The notes under the pieces are model-generated. The model saw only the letters and a program-made list of their open reading frames with translations. It was not told the DNA's origin and ran no database searches. The position numbers and the translations under genes are program-made. This document shows, one piece after another, positions 1 through 5,309 of a stretch of DNA of 12,861 nucleotides. Each line of letters starts with the position of its first letter. The stretch's first letter is position 1. The stretch lies in assembly GCA_016875665.1 (NCBI GenBank), contig VGPA01000017.1:1-12861 (forward strand), written 5' to 3'. Source of the stretch: Chloroflexota bacterium (GTDB lineage: Bacteria; Chloroflexota; Limnocylindria; P2-11E).

Positions 1-2
1 TC

Positions 3-686
3 TCGAGCTGGGCGGACGCGCAGCGCCCCGGCCTCTTCGACGCGATCGGCCGGAGCCAGGCCCTCGTGGCGCCCGAGCGCGTGCCGGGCTCGGGACTCCT
101 CATCGATGGCGCGGCCGCGCGCTCGGGGAAGGACGTCCCCAAGACCGGCTTCACGTTCCCGCTCTGGGGCTGGATCGGCGTGGGCGTCGCGATCGTCGCC
201 CTGCTCGTGTTCATGCTCACGCGCGGCGGCGGCACCGCGGTCGCGCCGCCGACGGCCACCACGCAGATCGGCACGCCGGCGCCGTCCGTCGCGAACAACC
301 GGCCGCCGACCGCCGGCCCGATCACGTCCGTGTTCGTGGTGCCGAACACCACCTACTCGGTCCAGGCCACCGACCCCGACGGCGACCCGCTGCGCTACGA
401 GTGGTTCGCCGCGGGCATGCCCGGCTGCGGCTCCTTCGTCCTGTCCGACGGCGGGCGCACCATGCGCTGGGGCCCGCACGACAACGAGCAGCAGTGCCCC
501 CACGACGGGACCGGCGGCCACCCGATCGTCATCGTCGTGCGCATCAGCGATCCGTGCGGCGCGCAGGTGACGCGCGCGTTCAACGGGTCGGAGAGCGGCA
601 CGGGCCAGGCGGTCGAGGCCAGCGTCACCGGCGCGTATCGCGCCGCGGCGAGCACACAGCCGCAGGGGTCATGCGCACCCAGATGA
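3..686 (+). CDS. Membrane-anchored protein with PKD/cadherin-like domain (5' partial)
   Basis: The reading frame is open to the left edge of the window, so the true start probably lies outside; the GTG at 66 is only the first internal start codon. About 55 residues in from the edge there is one strong hydrophobic segment (about nt 153-222, WGWIGVGVAIVALLVFML), followed by a Pro/Thr/Ala-rich linker and a beta-sandwich-like segment containing DPDGDPLRYEW. That motif is typical of PKD/cadherin-like calcium-binding Ig folds. Several cysteines (PGCGSF, EQQCPHD, DPCGAQ, GSCAPR) could form disulfides in an extracytoplasmic tail. I infer a cytoplasmic N-terminus of unknown nature, a single membrane pass and an exported C-terminal domain. 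The stop TGA overlaps the downstream tag start in ATGA (683-686), so the two genes are probably translationally coupled, although no functional link is obvious. Specific function is unknown. Confidence 0.7.
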   Translation, partial: SSWADAQRPGLFDAIGRSQALVAPERVPGSGLLIDGAAARSGKDVPKTGFTFPLWGWIGVGVAIVALLVFMLTRGGGTAVAPPTATTQIGTPAPSVANNRPPTAGPITSVFVVPNTTYSVQATDPDGDPLRYEWFAAGMPGCGSFVLSDGGRTMRWGPHDNEQQCPHDGTGGHPIVIVVRISDPCGAQVTRAFNGSESGTGQAVEASVTGAYRAAASTQPQGSCAPR

Positions 687-1336
687 CCGCGACGCGCTGC
701 GGCTGGGCGACGAGCCCGCTGCTCGTCGAGTACCACGACCGCGAGTGGGGAGTGGACATCGCGGACGACCGGCGGCACTTCGAGTTCCTCATCCTCGAGG
801 GCGCGCAGGCAGGGCTCTCGTGGGAGACGGTGCTCCGCAGGCGCGGTGCCTACCGCAGGGCGTTCGCCGGCTTCGATCCGCGGCGCGTTGCGCGGTTCGA
901 CGACGCGAAGGCCCGCTCGCTCCTCGCCGACGCCGGAATCATCCGCAACCGCCTGAAGATCGCGTCGGCGATCGGGAATGCCCGGGCCTTCCTCGCCGTT
1001 GCCCGCGAGCACGGCTCGTTCGACGCGTACCTCCGGTCGTTCGCGCCCCGCCGTCCGCGCCGCGCGCCGCGCACGCTCGCGGACATCCCGGCCGAATCGC
1101 CGGAGTCCGTGGCGCTGAGCAAGGATCTCCGCAGGCGCGGCTTCACCTTCGTCGGTCCGGTCGTGATGTACGCGCACATGCAGGCGGTGGGGCTGGTCAA
1201 CGACCACCTCGCCTCGTGCTATCGGCGAGCCAGCGGGCGCGGTTCCCGGGGAGGAGCAGCGAATTCACCTCGGCGCCCAGCAGCAGGAGCGTCGCCGCGA
1301 GATCGAGCCACAGCAGGAACGCGAACGCGGCGCTGA
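683..1336 (+). CDS. tag: DNA-3-methyladenine glycosylase I
   Basis: This enzyme removes 3-methyladenine from alkylated DNA as the first step of base excision repair. The protein follows the Tag family from end to end: RCGW near the N-terminus, EYHDREWG, LEGAQAGLSW, DAGIIRNRLKI, ALSKDLRRRGFTFVGPV and LVNDH. The four expected zinc ligands are visible as Cys6, His18, His175 and Cys179 (E. coli Tag uses Cys4, His17, His175 and Cys179), and the glutamate of the LEG motif is present. I chose ATG 683 because it overlaps the upstream stop in ATGA and begins right before RCGW; ATG 671 would add four residues. At 217 aa it is about 30 residues longer than E. coli Tag. The extra tail is Arg/Ala/Pro-rich and lies antisense to the end of the convergent membrane-protein gene, so it looks like read-on to the next stop rather than a domain. 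Confidence 0.93.
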   Translation: MTATRCGWATSPLLVEYHDREWGVDIADDRRHFEFLILEGAQAGLSWETVLRRRGAYRRAFAGFDPRRVARFDDAKARSLLADAGIIRNRLKIASAIGNARAFLAVAREHGSFDAYLRSFAPRRPRRAPRTLADIPAESPESVALSKDLRRRGFTFVGPVVMYAHMQAVGLVNDHLASCYRRASGRGSRGGAANSPRRPAAGASPRDRATAGTRTRR

Positions 1337-2096
1337 TCGCGCCCACGGTCACCTCGCTCGGCAGACTGCGCGTGAACAGCCCGAAGGCCTGCGCCAGCAC
1401 GACGAAGCCGACCGTGGCGAGCAGGCTGCCGGGAAGCACCTCCACATAGCGCTGGCGCACGTTGGGCAGCGCGTAGTAGGCGAGCGAGAGCAGGAGTGCG
1501 AACACGATGCCGAAGACCGGCAGCTGGAGCGCGACGAGCAGCGCCGCCAGCGGTTCGCCCATCCCCATCGCGTCGGCGAGCCATGTGGCGAGCGCCTGGC
1601 TCAGGCTCGCGAGCACGATCATCGCGAGCATGAACAGCGGCACCACGAGCGCCGCGGCGACGGCGAGCGCGTGGTGATGCCACAGCGCGCGCGGCGTACC
1701 CACGTCGTACGCGCGATTGAGCCCCTTGATCAGCGCGCCGATCCCCCCCGACGCGCCCCAGAGCGCGCCCGCCGCGCCGAGCGTGAGCAGGGCGCCGGAG
1801 CCGGCCTCGCGCAGCAGGGTGTCGACGTAGCGCACCAGGACCTGGTGGATGTCGGACGGCAGCACCGTGCGGGACTGCTCCAGGAGCCTGCTTGTGACGC
1901 CCTCCACCCCGAGTGCGGGCCCCACGAAGCCGAACAGCGTCACGACGAACAGGAGCGACGGCACCAGCGCGAAGAGGAAGCGGTAGGCCATCTCCGCCGC
2001 CATGCCGCCGAGGTCGTCCGCGTCGAACTCCCGGGCGAGCGCGAGCGCGAACCGTCCGGCCGGCCACCGCTGCAGCAGCTCGCGGGCTCTGCTCAT
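1197..2096 (-). CDS. YihY/BrkB-family membrane protein (ribonuclease BN-like fold name)
   Basis: This 299-aa polytopic inner-membrane protein has the YihY/UPF0761 signature: an N-terminal cytoplasmic helix (ARELLQRWPAGRFALALARE), then MAAEMAYRFLFALVPSLLF with the first membrane helix, an ALWGASGGIGALIKGLNRAYDV loop-helix segment written here only as a landmark, and a final FLLWLDLAATLLLLGAEVN helix. About six membrane segments can be seen. The family was once named ribonuclease BN but is now regarded as membrane proteins of uncertain transport-like function. I start at ATG 2096 because the family's N-terminus begins there and upstream codons are Arg/Ser-rich noise. No Shine-Dalgarno is seen, but TAGGTT lies 7 nt before ATG, so the mRNA may be leaderless. 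Its last 140 nt overlap tag tail to tail. Confidence 0.88.
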   Translation of the reverse strand: MSRARELLQRWPAGRFALALAREFDADDLGGMAAEMAYRFLFALVPSLLFVVTLFGFVGPALGVEGVTSRLLEQSRTVLPSDIHQVLVRYVDTLLREAGSGALLTLGAAGALWGASGGIGALIKGLNRAYDVGTPRALWHHHALAVAAALVVPLFMLAMIVLASLSQALATWLADAMGMGEPLAALLVALQLPVFGIVFALLLSLAYYALPNVRQRYVEVLPGSLLATVGFVVLAQAFGLFTRSLPSEVTVGAISAAFAFLLWLDLAATLLLLGAEVNSLLLPGNRARWLADSTRRGGR

Positions 2097-2128
2097 ACTG
2101 AACAACCTAAGACGCAGAGGGGGCTCCC

Positions 2129-2212
2129 GTGACGCAGAACAGCAGCACGTACCTGATACGGAAGATCGACACTGCCGCGCGGCAGCGCGCCTACGACAGG
2201 ACGCAGCCCTGA
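2129..2212 (+). CDS. 27-codon leader ORF before the peptidase
   Basis: A GTG at 2129 is preceded by a very strong Shine-Dalgarno (AGAGGGGG, 2116-2123, 5-nt spacer) and opens a 27-codon frame ending in TGA at 2210-2212. The stop overlaps a CTG (CTGA, 2209-2212) that is the best start for the downstream peptidase. The product begins VTQNSSTYLIRKID; TYLIRKID resembles the opening beta-strand of small ribbon-helix-helix-type proteins, but the rest does not continue that fold. It could be a leader peptide that feeds ribosomes to the peptidase by coupling, a decayed RHH gene, or the real N-terminus of the peptidase separated by a -1 frameshift or sequencing error. I favour a translated leader. The initiation signal is clear; the function is a guess. 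Confidence 0.5.
   Translation: MTQNSSTYLIRKIDTAARQRAYDRTQP
2198..2211 (+). promoter_or_regulatory. Shine-Dalgarno and CTG start of the peptidase
   Basis: AGGA at 2198-2201 sits 7 nt before CTG 2209-2211. No ATG, GTG or TTG occurs in the peptidase frame between 2002 (inside the antisense membrane-protein gene) and the conserved domain. The CTG shares bases with the leader stop as CTGA, an arrangement expected for reinitiation. Confidence 0.5.
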
Positions 2213-3333
2213 TCGACGACACCCGAGCCCTCGGGACGCTCCGCGCCGTCGCGGGCGAGCCAACCACCTCGTATCACGAGCACCGTGTGCTGCGGGCCAT
2301 CGCCGCCGAGCTGCACCGGTTGGGCGTCGATGCCGAGCGCGATCGCTTCGGCCAGATCCACGCGCGGATCGCGGGCGCTCAAGGCGCCACGCGCGCGGTC
2401 GCCTTCGTCGCACACACCGACCACCCGGGCTTCGAGGTCGTCTCCGCGCGCTCGGGAGTCGGCCGCGCACGCATGCTCGGCGGTGTCCGGCCGATCTCCG
2501 TCCTCTCGCGCGCCCCCATCCCCGTCCTCGTCCACCACGACGACGAGAGGGGGCCGGTGACGGCGGTGCTCGACGACTTCCGCGAGGAGCGCGACTCGGT
2601 CGCCGGCTCGCCCGGCACCATGCGGATCAGGGCGGACGGGGCGATCGAGCCGGGCATGTGGGCCGTCCTCGACGTGCCCGCCTTCGCGCGCGACGGCGAG
2701 CGGCTGCATCTGCGCGCCGCCGACGATCTCGCCGGGTGCGCCATGGCGCTCCTGGCGGCCGCGTCGCTCGCCCGCGAAACGAGGCCGTTCGACGTGCATC
2801 TCCTCTTCACGCGCGCCGAGGAGACGGGGCTGTACGGAGCGCGTCTGGCCGCCGAGCTCGGCACGCTTCCGCGCGACGCATACGTCATCTCGATCGAGGC
2901 GAGCCGGGAGCTGCCCTCGGCGGTGCCCGGGTCGGGGATCGTCGTCCGCGCCGGCGACCTGCACAACACGTTCAGCAACGAAGCGGAGCGGGCGCTGCGC
3001 GTCGGACAGGAGCGCCTCGCCGCGAAGGCGATCGCGACGCAGCGCGCCCTGCTCACCGGCGGGACGTGCGAGGCATCGGCGTTCGTGCGCCTGGGCCACC
3101 TCGCAACAGGAATCGCTTTGCCGAACGTGAACTATCACAACGTCTCGCCCGATGAACGCCTCATCCCAGAGGTCGTGCATATGGCGGACGTTCGAAGCGG
3201 TGTCGCGCTTCTGGCCGAGGCCGCGGTCGCGGCGGCTGAGGATGCGGTGGAATCGTGGTGGCCCGCGAGTAAGACGGTGCCCGATGCGATCCGCTCCGCG
3301 CTCGCGCGAGGTGTTTCCCGGACCGGGAACTGA
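2209..3333 (+). CDS. M42/M28-like zinc metallopeptidase (aminopeptidase)
   Basis: The protein looks like a co-catalytic zinc aminopeptidase of clan MH, closest in motif layout to M42 (glutamyl aminopeptidase/endoglucanase-like). Counting from CTG 2209 (374 aa), expected metal and catalytic residues are His69 and Asp71 in AHTDHPGFE, Asp172-Asp173 in AADDLAGC (bridging Asp), Glu204-Glu205 in RAEETGLYGA (general base and ligand), Glu230 in ISIEAS where M42 usually has Asp, and His310 in NYHN. An insertion between the first two motifs would be the dimerisation/lid domain. No signal peptide is seen, so it is cytosolic and probably trims peptides. CTG is an unusual start but is backed by AGGA with 7-nt spacing and by overlap with the leader stop. 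Divergent from the YihY gene. Exact specificity cannot be read from the sequence. Confidence 0.8.
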   Translation: MIDDTRALGTLRAVAGEPTTSYHEHRVLRAIAAELHRLGVDAERDRFGQIHARIAGAQGATRAVAFVAHTDHPGFEVVSARSGVGRARMLGGVRPISVLSRAPIPVLVHHDDERGPVTAVLDDFREERDSVAGSPGTMRIRADGAIEPGMWAVLDVPAFARDGERLHLRAADDLAGCAMALLAAASLARETRPFDVHLLFTRAEETGLYGARLAAELGTLPRDAYVISIEASRELPSAVPGSGIVVRAGDLHNTFSNEAERALRVGQERLAAKAIATQRALLTGGTCEASAFVRLGHLATGIALPNVNYHNVSPDERLIPEVVHMADVRSGVALLAEAAVAAAEDAVESWWPASKTVPDAIRSALARGVSRTGN

Positions 3334-3348
3334 GCGGCCCTTCGGCCC

Positions 3349-3377
3349 TTGACAGGCGCACGCGAGCGTGGCACAAC
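3349..3377 (+). promoter_or_regulatory. Sigma70-type promoter for the structured RNA
   Basis: A perfect -35 (TTGACA, 3349-3354) is followed by a 17-nt spacer and CACAAC (3372-3377, 3 of 6 matches to TATAAT). This predicts transcription from about 3384, just at the 5' foot of the first hairpin of the RNA and downstream of the peptidase stop. Confidence 0.5.
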
Positions 3378-3383
3378 GATGAC

Positions 3384-3666
3384 GAGCCCCGCGAGGGGCT
3401 GCAGGCGAGACCGCAAGGAACCAGGGAGGGTTCACATGGTTCGGCTGCATCTGATGCAGGTGCGTCTACAGGTTGATACACGACGCCCTCGACGGAAGGG
3501 GGCACTGTAGGCGGCCACTCCCGGCCGACCACAGCTGTGGAGAGAGACCGCGTTTGATGCGCGGATCCCACGAGGGCCCAGTGAATAGGGCTGGACGCCG
3601 GGAACCGTCGAAACCCGCCTGGTAGAGGCACGATGCGGGGTCTGCGGGCCCCGCATCTGTTTTATT
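3384..3666 (+). ncRNA. Structured noncoding RNA of unknown family (about 280 nt)
   Basis: The 328 bases between the peptidase and the mec-like gene hold no convincing ORF but have a promoter, many stems and a terminator. Visible helices: AGCCCC 3385-3390/GGGGCT 3395-3400; a closing helix CAGGCG 3402-3407/CGCCTG 3616-3621; GAACC 3418-3422/GGTTC 3429-3433; CTGCA 3445-3449/TGCAG 3455-3459; CTACAG 3466-3471/CTGTAG 3505-3510 enclosing GCCCTC 3485-3490/GGGGGC 3498-3503; CCGCG 3548-3552/CGCGG 3560-3564. CGACGG (3490-3495), in and beside a hairpin loop, is complementary to CCGTCG (3605-3610), a possible pseudoknot. I do not see the landmark sequences of tmRNA, RNase P RNA or SRP RNA. A divergent 6S-type RNA is possible but unproven; no coding gene follows in this strand, so a riboswitch is unlikely. 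Confidence 0.6.
3632..3666 (+). terminator. Intrinsic terminator of the structured RNA
   Basis: A perfect 9-bp stem (GATGCGGGG 3632-3640, CCCCGCATC 3649-3657) with an 8-nt loop is followed by TGTTTTATT. The T-tract exists only on the plus strand, which shows that a plus-strand transcript ends here. The tract overlaps the stop codon of the convergent JAMM peptidase gene. Confidence 0.88.
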
Positions 3667-4072
3667 CGATGACCAGCTCGATCTGCATGACGGCGTCGTG
3701 ATCGGCGATTCGGTAGGCGTACATCTCCGGCGCAGGCGCGTGCGGATCGCGGAGCGACACGAGCAGGTAGGCCGCGTTCGGCCAATGCGCCTCGCGGCGG
3801 TCCGTCGGCGACGGATACGCCGGGGAGCGCGGGTGCGAGTGGTAGATCGCGAGGAGCTCCTCGCCGGCATCCTCGATCTCGATCACGCGGCGGATCTCGC
3901 GCAGGCTGTAGCGCACCTCGGGCGTCGGACTTTCGTTCGTGCAGCGGAGCACGCGCGTCGCGACGCCGTCTCGCCCGGCGATCAGCCCGCAGCACTCCTT
4001 CGGCGCCTCCGAGCGCGCGTGGGCGACGATCCCGTCGCGCTGGGCTCGAGACAGGACGAGCCGCTCCGTCAG
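3662..4072 (-). CDS. JAMM/MPN+ zinc metalloprotease (Mec-like, M67)
   Basis: This is a 136-aa stand-alone JAMM peptidase. The full motif is present: Glu26 in KECCGL, then HSH (His78, His80), seven residues, Ser88, two residues and Asp91 (HSHPRSPAYPSPTD). The layout, including TRD-like SLRDPH and the YRI end, follows mycobacterial Mec, which hydrolyses the CysO-cysteine adduct to free cysteine; related QbsD trims a tail from its sulfur carrier. It lies immediately downstream of the carrier gene and cysM. No ATG, GTG or TTG lies in frame near the domain start; the best start is CTG 4072-4070, overlapping the carrier stop in CTGA and preceded by GGAGGG at a 5-nt spacing. A likely dual role is releasing cysteine from, and maturing, the carrier. 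Confidence 0.88.
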   Translation of the reverse strand: MTERLVLSRAQRDGIVAHARSEAPKECCGLIAGRDGVATRVLRCTNESPTPEVRYSLREIRRVIEIEDAGEELLAIYHSHPRSPAYPSPTDRREAHWPNAAYLLVSLRDPHAPAPEMYAYRIADHDAVMQIELVIE

Positions 4073-4350
4073 CCGCGCCCTCCGGCCATCGCCGGGATGA
4101 CCATGACCTCGGCGCCGTCCGGCACGGCCGCGCCGGCGCCGCCGCTCCCGCGGGCGTCCGCATCGCCGATGTAGACGTTCACGTACGAGCGGATTTCGCC
4201 GGACTCGTCGAGCACGCGTTCGCGGAAGCCCGGGTGGCGGCGCTCGATGTCCGCCACCACGTCGCGCAGCGTCGAGCCGGCGGCGGAGAGGCGCGTTTGG
4301 CCGCCGACCGCGTCGCGCAGCACGCCGGGCAAACGGACCGTCACCGCCAT
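4069..4350 (-). CDS. cysO: MoaD/ThiS/CysO-like sulfur-carrier protein with C-terminal GG-RG tail
   Basis: A 93-aa beta-grasp (ubiquitin-like) protein beginning MAVTVRLPGVLRDAVGG, with the STLRDVV turn, an SYVNVYI strand and the EVMVIPAMAGG C-terminus expected for CysO/MoaD/ThiS. In this family the terminal Gly-Gly is thiocarboxylated by an E1-like/MoeB enzyme and delivers sulfur; with CysM-type synthases it accepts O-phosphoserine- or O-acetylserine-derived aminoacrylate to give a carrier-cysteine adduct. Here Gly-Gly is not terminal: Arg-Gly follows before the stop, so the tail must be removed before activation, plausibly by the adjacent JAMM peptidase. ATG 4350 is chosen because the fold starts there and GAAAGGG lies 8 nt upstream, across the cysM stop, suggesting coupling. 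The symbol is by analogy with the mycobacterial operon. Confidence 0.85.
   Translation of the reverse strand: MAVTVRLPGVLRDAVGGQTRLSAAGSTLRDVVADIERRHPGFRERVLDESGEIRSYVNVYIGDADARGSGGAGAAVPDGAEVMVIPAMAGGRG
4070..4083 (-). promoter_or_regulatory. Shine-Dalgarno and CTG start of the JAMM gene
   Basis: On the minus strand GGAGGG (plus positions 4078-4083) stands 5 nt before CTG (4072-4070). The CTG overlaps the carrier stop TGA (4071-4069). The near-perfect ribosome binding site argues that CTG is used here. Confidence 0.6.
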
Positions 4351-4363
4351 CGGGCAAACCCTT

Positions 4364-5281
4364 TCACCGCCAGAGTGGCGTGGAGAGATACCGCTCTCCC
4401 CCATCCGCGATCAACACGACGATACGCCCGGCCTGTTCCCTCGCCACGGCGAGCGCCCCCGCCACGGCGGCGCCGCCGGACGGGCCGCACAGAATGCCCT
4501 CCTCGCTCGCGAGCCGCCGGGCCATCCCGTGGGCCGCCTCGGTGTCGATCGTGGCATGCACGTCCGCGCACCCCTCATCCCAGATGGCCGGACGCAGCGC
4601 GGTGGGCATGTGCTTCCACCCCTCGATGCCGTGGAACCCGCTGTCGGGCTGGAGCGCCACGATGCGCACGCCGCGCGGCCGGAGCGCCGCCGAGACGCCG
4701 CCGATCGTGCCGGATGTGCCGACCCCGGCGACGAAGTGCGTCACCGTGCCGCCCGTCTGCTCCCAGATTTCCGGGCCGGTCGTCTCGCGGTGCGCCAGGG
4801 GATTCGCCGGGCTCGAGTACTGGTCGACGTAGCAGTAGCGATCGGGCGACGCCGCGGCACGCCTGCGCGCTTCGACGATGGCGCCGTCGGTCCCTTCGAG
4901 CGGGTCGGTCAGCGTGAGCGCCGCGCCGTACGCACGCACGATGCGCTTGCGCTCCTCGGACACCTTGTCCGGCATGCACAGCTCGACCGGATGGCCGCGG
5001 ATGCGGCCGATCAGTGCGAGGGCGATGCCGGTATTGCCGCTGGTCGCGTCGAGCACGGCCATCCCCGGACGCAGACGGCCGCTCCGCTCGGCGTCGAGGA
5101 TCATCCACAGCGCGGCGCGGTCCTTCACGCTGCCGCCCGGGTTGAAGTACTCGAGCTTGGCCAACACCTCCGCGCGGAGACCGGCGGCGAGGCGGCGGAG
5201 CGGCACGAGCGGGGTGCCCCCGATGCGCTCCAGCAGGGAGCCACGGACGAGCTCCCGGACGGTGGCCGCGGTGAGGGTCAT
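4364..5281 (-). CDS. cysM: PLP-dependent cysteine synthase (CysM-type)
   Basis: A 305-aa fold-type II PLP enzyme. Visible marks are IGGTPLV, NPGGSVKDRAA with the Schiff-base Lys53, the substrate loop TSGNTG (80-85), GVGTSGTIGG that binds the PLP phosphate, and a GPSGGA segment near the C-terminus. It makes cysteine from an activated serine; neighbouring carrier and JAMM genes suggest it uses a protein thiocarboxylate as sulfur source, as in the mycobacterial mec-cysO-cysM system, where O-phosphoserine is the acceptor. Acceptor choice cannot be told from sequence by eye. It is second in a minus-strand run after the HTH-TPR gene (28-nt gap) and 13 nt before the carrier. No Shine-Dalgarno is seen before ATG 5281; TACCCT lies 7 nt upstream, so it might also start from its own leaderless transcript. 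Confidence 0.93.
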   Translation of the reverse strand: MTLTAATVRELVRGSLLERIGGTPLVPLRRLAAGLRAEVLAKLEYFNPGGSVKDRAALWMILDAERSGRLRPGMAVLDATSGNTGIALALIGRIRGHPVELCMPDKVSEERKRIVRAYGAALTLTDPLEGTDGAIVEARRRAAASPDRYCYVDQYSSPANPLAHRETTGPEIWEQTGGTVTHFVAGVGTSGTIGGVSAALRPRGVRIVALQPDSGFHGIEGWKHMPTALRPAIWDEGCADVHATIDTEAAHGMARRLASEEGILCGPSGGAAVAGALAVAREQAGRIVVLIADGGERYLSTPLWR

Positions 5282-5309
5282 GGGCGCGAGGGTACGACTT
5301 TGCCGGGCG

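Noticed and set aside
395..1207. 270-codon minus-strand open frame
   Set aside because: It is antisense to tag, has biased Arg/Glu-rich composition and no recognisable domain; long shadow frames are common in DNA this rich in GC.
3336..3348. Intrinsic terminator of the peptidase gene (GGCC-CTTC-GGCC)
   Set aside because: The stem is only about four pairs and there is no T-tract; it directly abuts the next promoter.
2191..3450. 419-codon minus-strand open frame
   Set aside because: Antisense to the peptidase, whose metal motifs are clear; the minus product is repetitive in Arg, Asp and Gly with no motif.
3529..3575. T-box riboswitch resemblance (GTGG...ACCGCG...CGCGGATCCC)
   Set aside because: The TGGN bulge and the standard antiterminator spacing are missing, and no gene follows on the plus strand.
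3384..3666. tmRNA, RNase P RNA or SRP RNA
   Set aside because: No tRNA-like ends or tag frame, no GAGGAAAGTC/ACAGAA core, and no GGAAGG...AGCAGC loop were found; a divergent 6S RNA cannot be excluded.
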